Source: Caldimonas caldifontis (lineage in GTDB: Bacteria > Pseudomonadota > Gammaproteobacteria > Burkholderiales > Burkholderiaceae_C). Taken from it: 64,000 nucleotides of DNA. The stretch lies in assembly GCF_002930615.1 (NCBI RefSeq), contig NZ_PSNX01000012.1:1-64000 (forward strand). The letters run 5' to 3'. The notes under the pieces are model-generated. The model saw only the letters and a list, made by a program, of their open reading frames with translations. It searched no databases and was not told the origin of the DNA. Within the stretch, counting starts at the first letter, position 1. Each line of letters begins with the position of its first letter. This document shows, piece after piece, positions 1 to 10,287 of this stretch. The position numbers and the translations under genes are program-made.

Positions 1-81
1 TCGAAAAGCTCGACATCATGTTCCTCGGCTTCATCACCTTCGTTCTCGTCGCTGATGGACTGCGGATGTGTTAACAGGCCC
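1..81 (+). mobile_element. Right end of an IS5-superfamily insertion sequence (partial)
   Basis: The first 81 bases hold the end of a transposase ORF followed by TGTTAACAGGCCC and then the dinucleotide TA at 82-83, where an interrupted minus-strand gene begins. A TA target duplication and ends of this kind fit the IS427 group of the IS5 family, from general knowledge. The left end lies outside the window, so neither the inverted repeat nor the duplication can be paired here. The family assignment is inference. Confidence 0.6.
3..74 (+). CDS. Transposase, C-terminal tail (partial)
   Basis: An open frame entering from the left edge ends at a TAA at 72-74. Its last residues contain KLDIMFLGFITF and end in LRMC. 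IS5-family DDE transposases commonly finish with a motif of the form (E/D)KLD(V/I)MF followed by a hydrophobic stretch, and this is the basis of the call. Only 23 residues are visible, so no catalytic residue can be checked. The stop falls a few bases before the inferred end of the element, as usual for small IS elements. Confidence 0.55.
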   Translation, partial: EKLDIMFLGFITFVLVADGLRMC

Positions 82-1758
82 TAGCAGCCTCTTCTGGGAC
101 TCGATCAGCTGCCGCGTCTCGATGGACAAGGCCAGCATGCTGGAGAGCCGCCGGGCGAAAGCCGTGAAGCTCTCGTCCCCGTCCGCGTCGTCGCCGTCGT
201 GATGCAGGATGAGCAGGCCTTCGAGCTGGCCGGTGCGCCCACGCAGTTCCAGCGTCATGCGACCCTGGGTCGATTCGCTGGTGTCCCGATTCGCCGAGTA
301 GACGAAGTCTTCGCCCGGCGATGACGGCAGGGCGCCGGCGGATGCGCTGAGCACCATGCGGCCCTGGGCCGCGTCAAGGAGGTAGACAGCGCCACCGCCG
401 CAGCGGGTGGCGTCCACGAACTGCTGCAGCACCTGCTCCAGCATGCGTTCGACCTGGGGCTCGTGGGCCATGGTCTCGCTGATGCGCAGGAAGCTGTCGA
501 TGGTGGCCCCCATGCCGTCCATGGCGCGCGACAGGTCGTTGACTTCGCGGATCCAGCTGGGCTTGCGGCGGTGCACATCGGCAAATTCGAAACGACCGAT
601 GCGTTCGGCCCGCCGGGAGAGTCGATCGAGGTTGCGCCCGATCGAGGCACCCGCCTTCCACCCCACCGGCAGCAGCAGGGCGGCCACGGCAGCCATCATG
701 GCCATCATCTGGAGGCGGCGTCGTTCACTCTCGCCCACGAGTTCGGCGTTGGGCATGGCCACCAGCAGCTGCGTGCCCTGGGTCTGCCAGACGTCGAAGT
801 CCAGCGATACCCCCAGCCAGTCCTCGTGCGCCGTGCTGTACTGGACGATTGGGTTGCCCGGGCCCGTCTGCCGTGCCAACTCCGCAAGGGCGGGCTCGTC
901 GAGTTCGGAAAGGCTCTTCAGCGTGATGCTCTCGCCGTCGACCCTCAGGACGCGGGTCATGTCGGGGTGGGCGAGGACCTCCTGCCGGGCGGTGACCAGG
1001 GCCATCCGGGTGCCGGGGGTGACACGCAGTTCGGCCAGACGGTCGGCAAGGTCGTCGAGCACGACGTCGATGCCGATCACCGACCCGCCAGCCACGCTGC
1101 GCTGGCTCAGCGTCAAGCCGACCTGGCGTGTGGTGAAGAAGACATACGGCAGTGATTGGACCGGCGCCGCCGTGGCGACGGCCGCGTCATACCAGGGGCG
1201 GGTGCGCGGGTCGAAGCGGTAGTCGGGTTGGAGCCGACGCTCTGCCAGCCGCTGGTCGTCGGTGAAGAAGAGGTACTCGCCCCTTCGCGTGCCGTCGGGC
1301 TGCAGCGTCATCGACTGCACGAGAAACGCGGCCTGCGCCGGGGCTTGCACGGAGCGCTGCACCTCGGCGCGGTCGAGCGGGCGCGCCAGGATGAAGTCGC
1401 CGTTGTCGTAGCCGACGAAGAGGGACGACAGCAGGCGGTTGGCGGAGAGTTCCGCCAGGAGCACCGGCAGCCGGTCCAATCGCTCGTCGAGGCTGCCGGC
1501 CCGGGCGATCGGGTCGAAGCTCAGATGACGCAGCGTGGACTGCGCCGGCTCGAGCATGCGTCGGGCCTGCTCGGTGATCAGGCGGCCAGCATCCTGGGCG
1601 GTCCGGGCGGCGTTGGCGATGGCGTTCTGGCGCGAGCTGTAGTGCCCCAGCGTCAGCACGGCGACGGCCAGCAGCAGCATGCACAGCACCACCACCGCTG
1701 CGATGATCAGGCGGATCGGCCAGACCTGGACGGCAGGCGCTTTGGGGGGTGACGGCAC
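82..1758 (-). pseudogene. Membrane sensor protein (Cache-HAMP-GAF), 3' end lost to an IS
   Basis: The visible 559 codons start at a GTG (1758) six bases beyond the uspA stop. The order is: TM helix about residues 14-36, a periplasmic Cache-type sensor domain (about 40-330), a second TM near 350, a HAMP-like linker, and a GAF domain (about 420-540). The frame runs through ...ESQKRLL into the IS, where only foreign codons follow. In Burkholderiales proteins of this layout this sequence leads into an HD-GYP c-di-GMP phosphodiesterase domain (recalled, not searched), so the output domain is probably missing. The gene is likely co-transcribed with uspA. A longer ORF upstream of 1758 is a uspA shadow. 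Confidence 0.75.
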
Positions 1759-1763
1759 GTGGA

Positions 1764-2237
1764 TCAGTCCACGCCAGGCTCGTCCAGTGCCTCGGCGGCC
1801 GCGTCGGGTTCCGGTGGTTTGACGATGGTGACGGGTACCGGCGCGTCGTCGAGCACCGCGCGGGAGACGGACCCGAAAAGACCGGCCCGCAGGGCGCCGA
1901 CGCCGCGGGCGCCCATGACGATGGCATCGCAGCCGTGGGCCTCGGCCAGTTCGATCAAGGCATGGGCCGGGTCGCCTCCAGCGATTTCGCTCTCGAAGGG
2001 CAGACCGGCCTCGCGCAGCAGCGCTTCCGCCGCTTCCAGGGCGTGGCGGCCTGCGCCTTCTGCCACGCCTTCGAGCACTTCGGCATCGTGCACCGTGACC
2101 ACCTCGTAGAGTGAAGGTGGCTCCTGCACATTGGCCAGCACGAAGCGGGCCTGGAGACCGGCACGCGCGAGGCCGATGGCATGGCGCACGGCCCACAGCG
2201 AGAGTTCGGAGCCGTCGACCGGCAGCAGGATCTTCAT
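1764..2237 (-). CDS. Universal stress protein, UspA family
   Basis: A 157-residue single-domain Usp protein. It opens with MKILLPVDGS, the usual first strand plus Asp that contacts ATP. Near the C-terminus it has the nucleotide-binding signature G-x2-G-x9-G-(S/T), seen as GARGVGALRAGLFGSVS, followed by the VPVTIV strand. This predicts an ATP-binding cytoplasmic stress protein rather than the non-binding UspA subtype. The downstream sensor gene starts six bases after its stop, suggesting a two-gene transcript linking a stress protein to signalling. The precise role is unknown. Confidence 0.9.
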   Translation of the reverse strand: MKILLPVDGSELSLWAVRHAIGLARAGLQARFVLANVQEPPSLYEVVTVHDAEVLEGVAEGAGRHALEAAEALLREAGLPFESEIAGGDPAHALIELAEAHGCDAIVMGARGVGALRAGLFGSVSRAVLDDAPVPVTIVKPPEPDAAAEALDEPGVD

Positions 2238-2320
2238 GGCACTCTCCCGGATGTTGTGGGTGTGCGTTCTTTCTACCCCAGAAGCCGCCGACTGCCCAGA
2301 GGGGGATCAAGCAGGTGCCG

Positions 2321-2689
2321 TCAGTCCTCGGGCCGGCGCCACAGCCACAGGGCCACGCCCAGCAGCAGGAGATAGACCGCCGCTCGCACCCAGGGCGCAA
2401 CGGGGCTCCACCAGAGCATGATGGCACTGCCCAGCATCATCACCGAGGCCAGCCACTTGGCCTGGCGTGGTACGGCACCGCGCTCACGCCATTGGCGGAT
2501 GGCGGGGCCGTACGTTGGATGGGCCAGCAGCCGGGCCTCCAGGCTGGGCCAGCCGCGCCCGGCGGCCCAGGCCGACAGCAGCAGGAAGGGCACGGTGGGC
2601 AGCACCGGCAGCACCGCGCCGATCAACCCCAGCAGCAGCGACACGCCGGCCAGCGTGCGCCAGAGCAGGAGGCGGGTGTGTCGGATCAT
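2321..2689 (-). CDS. DUF454 (YbaN-type) inner-membrane protein
   Basis: A 122-residue protein with the DUF454 pattern: N-terminal basic residues, a hydrophobic hairpin rich in LPxLPTVPF (about 20-40), a polar middle containing RGWPSLEARLLAHP (about 45-60), and two closing hydrophobic segments (about 78-115). E. coli YbaN is the named relative; its biochemical function is not known. It lies between norR and uspA on the same strand, with 54 and 83 bases to the neighbours, and shows no further functional clue. Confidence 0.85.
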   Translation of the reverse strand: MIRHTRLLLWRTLAGVSLLLGLIGAVLPVLPTVPFLLLSAWAAGRGWPSLEARLLAHPTYGPAIRQWRERGAVPRQAKWLASVMMLGSAIMLWWSPVAPWVRAAVYLLLLGVALWLWRRPED

Positions 2690-2743
2690 CGGCGGGGTGG
2701 AGGTGCGGGCGTGGGCCGATGGTAGCGGGCTGGCGCGTGGGGC

Positions 2744-4279
<1,536 letters not shown>

Positions 4280-4337
4280 GGTTGATACAACCTTTTAATG
4301 GTAGTAAACACCTTTCTAGTTTATGGTGATAATTACC
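4280..4337 (+). promoter_or_regulatory. Three NorR enhancer sites (GGT-N7-ACC)
   Basis: Three copies of GGT-N7-ACC occur at 4280-4292, 4300-4312 and 4325-4337, all exact in the six conserved positions. This is the NorR recognition pattern described upstream of norAB in Ralstonia eutropha, where three copies are also found. The centres are 20 and 25 bases apart. They sit about 40-100 bases upstream of a sigma-54 promoter, as expected for an enhancer. The first overlaps the norR start codon region, which would allow NorR to repress its own gene. Confidence 0.85.
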
Positions 4338-4378
4338 ATTATTGCAGGCAAGTCCTTGATCCTTCGAGGGCGAAGGGC

Positions 4379-4394
4379 GGGTCCGGGCTTTGCA
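4379..4394 (+). promoter_or_regulatory. Sigma-54 promoter of dnrN-norB
   Basis: GGGTCCGGGCTTTGCA has GG at 4380-4381 and GC at 4392-4393 with exactly ten bases between. It keeps CG of the -24 block and the full TTGCA of the -12 block. Transcription would begin near 4405, leaving a leader of about 25 bases before the ATG at 4429. This rules out the in-frame TTG at 4390 as the dnrN start. Confidence 0.8.
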
Positions 4395-4428
4395 CAAGGG
4401 TGGGCAGTTCAACCCACGGAGCGACACC

Positions 4429-5127
4429 ATGCCCACCACCTCCCTGATCGACCAACCCCTGGGCCAGCTGGCCCGCACCTTGCCGGGCGCCACCCAGGTC
4501 TTCCACGATTTCCAGCTCGACTTCTGCTGCGGCGGCAAGCACAGCCTGCGCGAGGCGGCGGCCGGCAAGGGGCTGGATGCACAGGCCATTGCCGCGAGGC
4601 TGGAGGCGCTCCGGGGGATCGAGGCCGGTGATGGGCGCGACTGGACGCGCGTGCCGGTGCACGTCCTGATCGACCACATCCTGAACCGCTACCACGCCCG
4701 GCTGCGCGAGCAGGTGCCCGAGCTGATCCGCCTGGCGCGCCGCGTGGAGCAGGTCCACGGTGACCGTCCCGAATGCCCGCGCGGCCTGGCCGACCACCTG
4801 GAGGCCATGCAGCAGGAGCTGGAAAGCCACATGCTCAAGGAAGAGCAGGTGCTCTTCCCGATGCTCATGCACGGCATGGGAGGCATGGCCGGCGGCCCGA
4901 TCGCGGTGATGCGTGGCGAACACGACCAGCACGGCGAGGAGCTGCGCAGGCTGGAGGAGCTGACCGACGGCATCACGCTGCCGCGCGGGGCCTGCAACAC
5001 CTGGCGCGCGCTCTACCTGGGCCTGGCCACGCTGCGCGAGGAACTGATGGAGCACATCCACCTTGAGAACAACATCCTCTTCGAGGGCCTGAACCCGGTG
5101 CGCGCCACGGAGGCGAGCCATGCGTGA
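4429..5127 (+). CDS. dnrN: Di-iron iron-sulfur cluster repair protein (YtfE/ScdA/NorA family)
   Basis: A 232-residue RIC-family protein that helps restore iron-sulfur centres damaged by NO. The N-terminal ScdA domain carries the DFCCGG motif (about residues 27-32). The hemerythrin-like domain (about 75-225) shows the expected His and Glu ligands, including HMLKEE, GEHDQH and HIHLEN. The ATG at 4429 is preceded by CGGAG-like sequence and lies downstream of the sigma-54 promoter. In Cupriavidus the homologue is norA, transcribed ahead of norB under NorR, the same arrangement as here. Its end overlaps norB by eight bases, implying translational coupling. Confidence 0.93.
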   Translation: MPTTSLIDQPLGQLARTLPGATQVFHDFQLDFCCGGKHSLREAAAGKGLDAQAIAARLEALRGIEAGDGRDWTRVPVHVLIDHILNRYHARLREQVPELIRLARRVEQVHGDRPECPRGLADHLEAMQQELESHMLKEEQVLFPMLMHGMGGMAGGPIAVMRGEHDQHGEELRRLEELTDGITLPRGACNTWRALYLGLATLREELMEHIHLENNILFEGLNPVRATEASHA

Positions 5128-7402
5128 GTACCGCCGCCTGTGGTTCACGCTGATCGGCGTGCTGGCCATCACCTTCTCCTTGCTGGGCTTCTACGGGGCT
5201 GAGGTCTACCGCGCCGCGCCGCCGATCCCGCAGCATGTGGTCACCGACTCCGGTGAGCGCCTGTATTCGAAGGACGACATCCTCGACGGCCAGACCGCCT
5301 GGCAATCGGTGGGCGGGATGCAGCTCGGCTCGGTCTGGGGCCATGGGGCCTACCAGGCGCCCGACTGGAGCGCCGACTGGCTGCACCGCGAGCTGCTGGC
5401 CTGGCTGGAGCTGGCGGCGCAGGAGCTGCACGGGCAGCCGTACGGGCGGCTCGATGCGACTGCACGGGCCGGTCTGCAGGCCGCGTTGAAGGCCGAGTAC
5501 CGGCGCAACACCTTCGACGAGGCGAGCGCGACGGTGACGGTCTCGGAGCGCCGCGCCCGGGCGATGGCGCAAACCGCGTCCTACTACGACCGCCTGTTCA
5601 GTGACCATCCGAGCCTGCAGGGCACGCGCGAGAGCTACGCGATGAAGGAGAACACCCTGCCCAGCGCCGAGCGGCGCGACAAGCTGGCGGCCTTCTTCTT
5701 CTGGACGGCCTGGGTGGCCTCGACCGAACGCCCCGGCTCGGAGGCGACCTACACCAACAACTGGCCGCACGAACCGCTGATCGACAACCGCCCGACGGCC
5801 GAGAACCTGGTGTGGTCGATCGTGAGCGTGGTGCTGCTGATCGCCGGGGTGGGCTTCCTGGTGTGGGCCTGGGCCTTCCTGCGCCAGCAGGACGAGGAAG
5901 AACCCGAGGTGCCGAAGGCCGATCCGCTCGCGCGCTTCGGGCTCACGCCGTCGCAACGGGCGCTGGGCAAGTACCTCTTCCTTGTGGTGGCGCTCTTCGT
6001 CTTCCAGGTCTTCCTGGGCGGCTTCACCGCGCACTACACCGTGGAAGGCCAGGCCTTCTATGGCATCGAGGTGTCGAAGTGGTTCCCCTACAGCCTGGTG
6101 CGCACCTGGCACATCCAGAGTGCGCTGTTCTGGATCGCCACCGGCTTCCTGGCGGCGGGCCTCTTCCTGGCGCCGCTGATCCATGGGGGCAAGGACCCGA
6201 AGTACCAGAAGCTCGGTGTGGACATCCTCTTCTGGGCGCTGGTGGTCGTGGTGGTCGGCTCGTTCGCCGGCAACTACTTTGCGATCGCGCAGATCATGCC
6301 GTCCGAGTGGAGCTTCTGGCTGGGCCATCAGGGCTATGAATACGTGGACCTGGGCCGCCTGTGGCAGATCGGCAAGTTTGCGGGCGTGGCCTTCTGGCTG
6401 GTGCTGATGCTGCGCGGCATCGTGCCGGCCTTGCGCCGGCCCGGCGACAAGAACCTGCTGGCGCTGCTGACGGCCTCGGTCGTGGCCATCGGCCTCTTCT
6501 ACGGGGCAGGCTTCTTCTATGGCGAGCGCACCCACCTGTCGGTGATGGAGTACTGGCGCTGGTGGGTGGTGCACCTGTGGGTGGAGGGCTTCTTCGAGGT
6601 CTTTGCAACCACGGCGCTGGCCTTCATCTTCTCGACGCTCGGTCTGGTGTCGGTGCGCATGGCCACCACGGCCAGCCTGGCCTCGGCCTCGCTTTTCATG
6701 CTGGGCGGCGTGCCGGGCACCTTCCACCACCTCTACTTCTCGGGCACCACCACGCCGGTGATGGCCGTGGGTGCGGCGTTCAGCGCGCTGGAAGTGGTGC
6801 CGCTGGTGGTGCTGGGCTACGAGGCCTGGGAGCATTGGCGCCTGAAGGCTCGGGCGGCCTGGATGGACAAGCTCAAGTGGCCGCTGATGTGCTTCGTGGC
6901 CGTGGCTTTCTGGAACATGCTGGGCGCGGGCGTCTTCGGCTTCATGATCAACCCGCCGATCTCGCTGTACTACGTGCAGGGCCTGAACACCACGCCGGTG
7001 CATGCCCATGCGGCGCTCTTCGGGGTCTATGGCTTCCTGGCGCTGGGCTTCACGCTGCTGGTGCTGCGCTATGTGCGACCGCAACTGGTGTTCAGCGAGG
7101 GCCTGATGAAGACCGGCTTCTGGTGGCTCAACGCTGGCCTCGTGCTGATGATCGCCACCAGCCTGTTGCCCATCGGCCTGTTCCAGTTTCACGCCAGCGT
7201 GAGCGAAGGCCTGTGGTATGCGCGCAGCGAAGCCTTCCTGCAGCAGCCCTTCCTGGAGACGCTGCGCTGGGTGCGCACCTTCGGCGACGTGGTCTTCATC
7301 GTCGGCGCGGTGGCGATGGCCTGGCAGGTCGTGATCGGCCTGTGGGGCCGGCGTGCACCGCTGCCCGGTGAACGAGAGGCGCTCGCCCAGGCCCGCGCCT
7401 GA
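5120..7402 (+). CDS. norB: Quinol-dependent nitric oxide reductase (qNOR)
   Basis: A 760-residue inner-membrane enzyme reducing two NO to N2O with electrons from quinol. The length and a long periplasmic region after TM1 (about 35-215) identify the single-subunit qNOR type, in which a NorC-like part without haem c is fused to NorB. The core has about 12 further TM helices and the conserved haem-copper-type residues HLWVEGFFEVF, HHLYFSG and HAHAALFG, which supply haem and Fe-B ligands. No separate norC, norQ or norD is nearby, consistent with qNOR. With no nitrite reductase in view, detoxification is as likely as denitrification. Confidence 0.96.
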   Translation: MREYRRLWFTLIGVLAITFSLLGFYGAEVYRAAPPIPQHVVTDSGERLYSKDDILDGQTAWQSVGGMQLGSVWGHGAYQAPDWSADWLHRELLAWLELAAQELHGQPYGRLDATARAGLQAALKAEYRRNTFDEASATVTVSERRARAMAQTASYYDRLFSDHPSLQGTRESYAMKENTLPSAERRDKLAAFFFWTAWVASTERPGSEATYTNNWPHEPLIDNRPTAENLVWSIVSVVLLIAGVGFLVWAWAFLRQQDEEEPEVPKADPLARFGLTPSQRALGKYLFLVVALFVFQVFLGGFTAHYTVEGQAFYGIEVSKWFPYSLVRTWHIQSALFWIATGFLAAGLFLAPLIHGGKDPKYQKLGVDILFWALVVVVVGSFAGNYFAIAQIMPSEWSFWLGHQGYEYVDLGRLWQIGKFAGVAFWLVLMLRGIVPALRRPGDKNLLALLTASVVAIGLFYGAGFFYGERTHLSVMEYWRWWVVHLWVEGFFEVFATTALAFIFSTLGLVSVRMATTASLASASLFMLGGVPGTFHHLYFSGTTTPVMAVGAAFSALEVVPLVVLGYEAWEHWRLKARAAWMDKLKWPLMCFVAVAFWNMLGAGVFGFMINPPISLYYVQGLNTTPVHAHAALFGVYGFLALGFTLLVLRYVRPQLVFSEGLMKTGFWWLNAGLVLMIATSLLPIGLFQFHASVSEGLWYARSEAFLQQPFLETLRWVRTFGDVVFIVGAVAMAWQVVIGLWGRRAPLPGEREALAQARA

Positions 7403-7867
7403 TCAGAGAAAACGATCCAGCAGGCGGCGGCTGGAGCGATCCAGCGCCGCCGGATCGCGGATGAGGAAGCTCACCCCGGCGCGGTCGGCGATCAGGAGGC
7501 GGCCGCCGGGCAGGCGCCGGATGTCCTCCTCCCCCTTGAGCACGAGCTGCGTCGGCCCGCGGTCGGTCTCGACCTGCCAGGTGCTGGGCGTGGCGAAGCT
7601 GGAAACCGCCACGAGCCGCATGATCTCGGGCATGAACTCGCGTTGTGCGAGTTCTTCCTCGATCAGTGCGCGCGTGGGCTCCGCCAGAGCCTGCAGCCGG
7701 TCGATCCAGGCGACCTCATGGCCTTCAGGGGCCACCAGCGACAGGCCTTCGTCCGGCGCGGTGATCGGAAACGCACGCACGGGCACGATGCCCACATGCA
7801 CCTGGCCGTGAGCGTCGGTGCAGACGAGCTGGCCGTGCGGGTTGCGGTGGAGCTGGAAGTTGGTCAT
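7403..7867 (-). CDS. DUF1854 protein associated with cyanophycin genes
   Basis: A 154-residue soluble protein matching the DUF1854 family as I recall it: an N-terminal block on presentation of HxNPHGQL, a central VPVRAFPITAPDEGLSLV, a GHEVAWIDRL segment, and a closing RLLIADRAGVSFLIRD followed by a Leu/Arg-rich tail. Its biochemical function is undefined. It is the second gene of a two-gene minus-strand unit behind the ABC transporter (14-base gap), and both are divergent from the cyanophycin synthetases. The pairing suggests it serves the transporter, perhaps as a cytosolic partner; that is inference. Confidence 0.8.
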   Translation of the reverse strand: MTNFQLHRNPHGQLVCTDAHGQVHVGIVPVRAFPITAPDEGLSLVAPEGHEVAWIDRLQALAEPTRALIEEELAQREFMPEIMRLVAVSSFATPSTWQVETDRGPTQLVLKGEEDIRRLPGGRLLIADRAGVSFLIRDPAALDRSSRRLLDRFL

Positions 7868-7881
7868 GGCACGGACTTCCT

Positions 7882-10125
7882 TCAGGCGCTGCGGGCGAGC
7901 TGGTCGTGCCAGGTCTCGGGCGGGCTGCCCTCGCTGTCCACGTTGCGCGCCTGGGCTTCGTACAGGCGCCAGTAGGCGCCGCGGCGTTCCATCAGTTCTT
8001 CGTGCGGGCCCACCTCGACGATCTCGCCGCGGTCCATCACGACCAGGCGGTCCGCCTTGCGCAGGGTGGACAGGCGGTGGGCAATGGCAATCGTCGTGCG
8101 GCCCTGCACCAGGTTGTCCAGGGCCTTCTGGATCTCCTGCTCGGTTTCGGTGTCCACCGCCGAGGTCGCCTCGTCGAGGATGAGCAGGCGCGGGTCGATC
8201 AACAGGGCGCGCGCGATCGAGATGCGCTGGCGCTCGCCGCCCGACAGGCCCTGGCCGCGCTCGCCCACCAGCGAGTCGTAGCCCTGGGGCAGGCGCAGGA
8301 TGAACTCATGGGCGTGGGCGGCGCGGGCGGCAGCCACGATCTCGGCGCGCGTGGCCTCGGGCTTGCCATAGGCGATGTTCTCGGCGATGGTGCCGAAGAA
8401 GAGAAAGGGTTCCTGCAGCACCAGGCCGATGTGGCGGCGCCAGTCGGCCACGGCCACCTGGCGGATGTCGATGCCGTCCACGCGGATGGCGCCCTCGCTC
8501 ACGTCGTGGAAGCGGCAGATCAGGTTCACCAGCGTGCTCTTGCCCGACCCGCTGTGGCCCACGAGGCCAATCATCTCGCCCGGGCGGATGTCCAGGGTCA
8601 GGCCCTGGATCACCCGTCGGTGCCCGTAGCGGAAGCCCACATCCTCGAGCTGGATGCGCCCCTGCACCTGGGTGAGCGGTACGGGCTGCGCCGGCTCGGG
8701 CACGGAGGAGACATGGTCGAGGATGTCGAAGATGCGCTTGGCGCCGGCGGCCGCCTTCTGGGTGACCGAGACGATGCGGCTCATGGAGTCGAGCCGGGTG
8801 TAGAAACGCCCGATGTAGGCCAGGAAGGCAGTGAGCGTGCCCACGGTGATGTCGCCGCGCGAGACCTGCCAGATGCCGAAGGCCCACACCACGAGCAGGC
8901 CGATTTCGGTGAGCAGCGAGACCGTGGGCGTGAACAGCGACCACACGCGGTTGAGCCGGTCGTTCACCACCAGGTTGTGGCGGTTGGCCTCGCGAAATCG
9001 CTTCGCCTCGCGGCCTTCCTGGGCGAAGGCCTTGACCACGCGGATCCCGGGGATGGTGTCGGCCAGCACGTTGGTGACCTCGCCCCAGACCCGGTCGATC
9101 TTCTCGAAGCCGGTGCGCAGCCGGTCGCGCACGACGTGGATCATCCAGGCGATGAAGGGCAGGGGCAGCAGGGTGACCAGCGCCAGCCAGGGGTTGATGG
9201 AAAACAGGATGACCGCCGTCATTGCGATCATCAGCACGTCGGTGGCGAAGTCGAGCAGGTGCAGCGAGAGGAAGACATTGATGCGGTCGGTCTCGCTGCC
9301 GATGCGCGCCATCAGGTCGCCGGTGCGCTTGCCGCCGAAGTACTCCAGCGACAGCTTGAGCAGGTGCTCGTAGGTGGTGGTGCGCAGGTCGGCCCCGATG
9401 CGCTCGCTCACCAGCGCCAGGATGTAAGTGCGTGCCCACCCCAGGCCCCAGGCCGCCAGGGCCGACACCAGCAGGCCGGCCAGCAGCCAGCCCACGAGGC
9501 CGGTGTCGATGGCCTGGCCGTTCTGGTAGGGGATCAGCACCCGGTCCATCAGCGGCATGGTGAGGTAGGGCGGCACCAGGGTGGCAGCGGTCGAGGCCAG
9601 GGTCAAGAGGAAGCCGGCCAGCAGCTGGCCGCGATAGGGGCGGGCGAAACGCCACAGGCGCAGCAGGGTCCAGGTGGAGGGGGGCACCGCCTCGGGGTCG
9701 GCCTCCTCGGTCTCGGCAACCTCGGCCGGCGAGGGAGCAGCCTTGTCCAGGGCCGGCTTTGCTTCCTGTTGCGTCTGGAAACTCTGGACGAAAGCCTGGG
9801 CCTCAGGCTGGCGGCCCAGGGTCAGGTGCCACAGGCCCAGGCGGCCCTGGGCGTCGTGCAGTGCCAGGTGGGCCACGCCGGCGTGGTCGCTCAGGCGCAG
9901 GTCCAGCGTGGGGCCCAGAGACCATGACTGCCAAGGGGTGTTGGCGCCAGCCCAGGCCAGCAGCCGCCGGTTCGTCAGCACCAGGCGCTGGGGGATGAAC
10001 CGAAGTTGGGCATCGAGGTCAACCTCCAGCGTCGCTAGAACGTTTTCGGCAGGAGCCAGCGCCGGGCGCAGGCCATCGAGCCAGGTGGCAGCTGGGCCGG
10101 CACTGAGGGAAACGGAAGGGTTCAT
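7882..10125 (-). CDS. Exporter-type ABC transporter with N-terminal PH-like domain, cyanophycin-associated
   Basis: A 747-residue half-transporter. After an N-terminal region (about 20-120) that reads like a bacterial PH-like domain ([11 protein letters not shown] is its hallmark strand pair) and an acidic linker, a six-helix type-1 exporter domain spans about 150-440. The nucleotide-binding domain has Walker [10 protein letters not shown] near 520, signature LSGGERQR near 627, Walker [10 protein letters not shown] near 643, and the H-loop in AHRLST. The start is the ATG at 10125 (MNPSV), since the longer frame lacks a ribosome site and similarity. It should act as a homodimer. Its substrate is unknown. 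Linkage to cyanophycin synthetases and DUF1854 is the main clue. Confidence 0.85.
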   Translation of the reverse strand: MNPSVSLSAGPAATWLDGLRPALAPAENVLATLEVDLDAQLRFIPQRLVLTNRRLLAWAGANTPWQSWSLGPTLDLRLSDHAGVAHLALHDAQGRLGLWHLTLGRQPEAQAFVQSFQTQQEAKPALDKAAPSPAEVAETEEADPEAVPPSTWTLLRLWRFARPYRGQLLAGFLLTLASTAATLVPPYLTMPLMDRVLIPYQNGQAIDTGLVGWLLAGLLVSALAAWGLGWARTYILALVSERIGADLRTTTYEHLLKLSLEYFGGKRTGDLMARIGSETDRINVFLSLHLLDFATDVLMIAMTAVILFSINPWLALVTLLPLPFIAWMIHVVRDRLRTGFEKIDRVWGEVTNVLADTIPGIRVVKAFAQEGREAKRFREANRHNLVVNDRLNRVWSLFTPTVSLLTEIGLLVVWAFGIWQVSRGDITVGTLTAFLAYIGRFYTRLDSMSRIVSVTQKAAAGAKRIFDILDHVSSVPEPAQPVPLTQVQGRIQLEDVGFRYGHRRVIQGLTLDIRPGEMIGLVGHSGSGKSTLVNLICRFHDVSEGAIRVDGIDIRQVAVADWRRHIGLVLQEPFLFFGTIAENIAYGKPEATRAEIVAAARAAHAHEFILRLPQGYDSLVGERGQGLSGGERQRISIARALLIDPRLLILDEATSAVDTETEQEIQKALDNLVQGRTTIAIAHRLSTLRKADRLVVMDRGEIVEVGPHEELMERRGAYWRLYEAQARNVDSEGSPPETWHDQLARSA

Positions 10126-10235
10126 GAAGTCCAGGACCCCGACGGACGGGGACGTGCAGGGATTCGGGCGGCGGTGGAGGCCCGGCGGCACGATGCCAGC
10201 CCTCGGGGTAGCTCACGCGCGAGACCCCGCGCAGG

Positions 10236-10259
10236 TTGACACGAACCGCGAGTTCGCGG
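10236..10259 (+). promoter_or_regulatory. Possible -35 box and 6-bp palindrome upstream of the cyanophycin synthetases
   Basis: TTGACA at 10236-10241 is a perfect -35 hexamer. It is followed by the inverted repeat CCGCGA-GT-TCGCGG at 10246-10259, which could be an operator placed between -35 and -10. No convincing -10 box lies 16-18 bases downstream (only GGTATG at about 20). The palindrome is real in sequence; its regulatory role is inference. Confidence 0.35.
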
Positions 10260-10287
10260 GCGGTATGGGGACATCGGGATGTAAGCC

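Noticed and set aside
4390-4428. Upstream TTG start for dnrN
   Set aside because: It overlaps the -12 element of the sigma-54 promoter, so it would not be on the transcript; the ATG at 4429 has a ribosome site.
4973-7192. A 739-codon minus-strand frame opposite norB
   Set aside because: Antisense shadow with His/Gln/Arg/Gly-rich product; norB on the plus strand has all conserved residues.
10236-10267. A full sigma-70 promoter for the cyanophycin synthetases
   Set aside because: TTGACA is perfect, but no -10 box is at an acceptable distance; only the partial element is listed.
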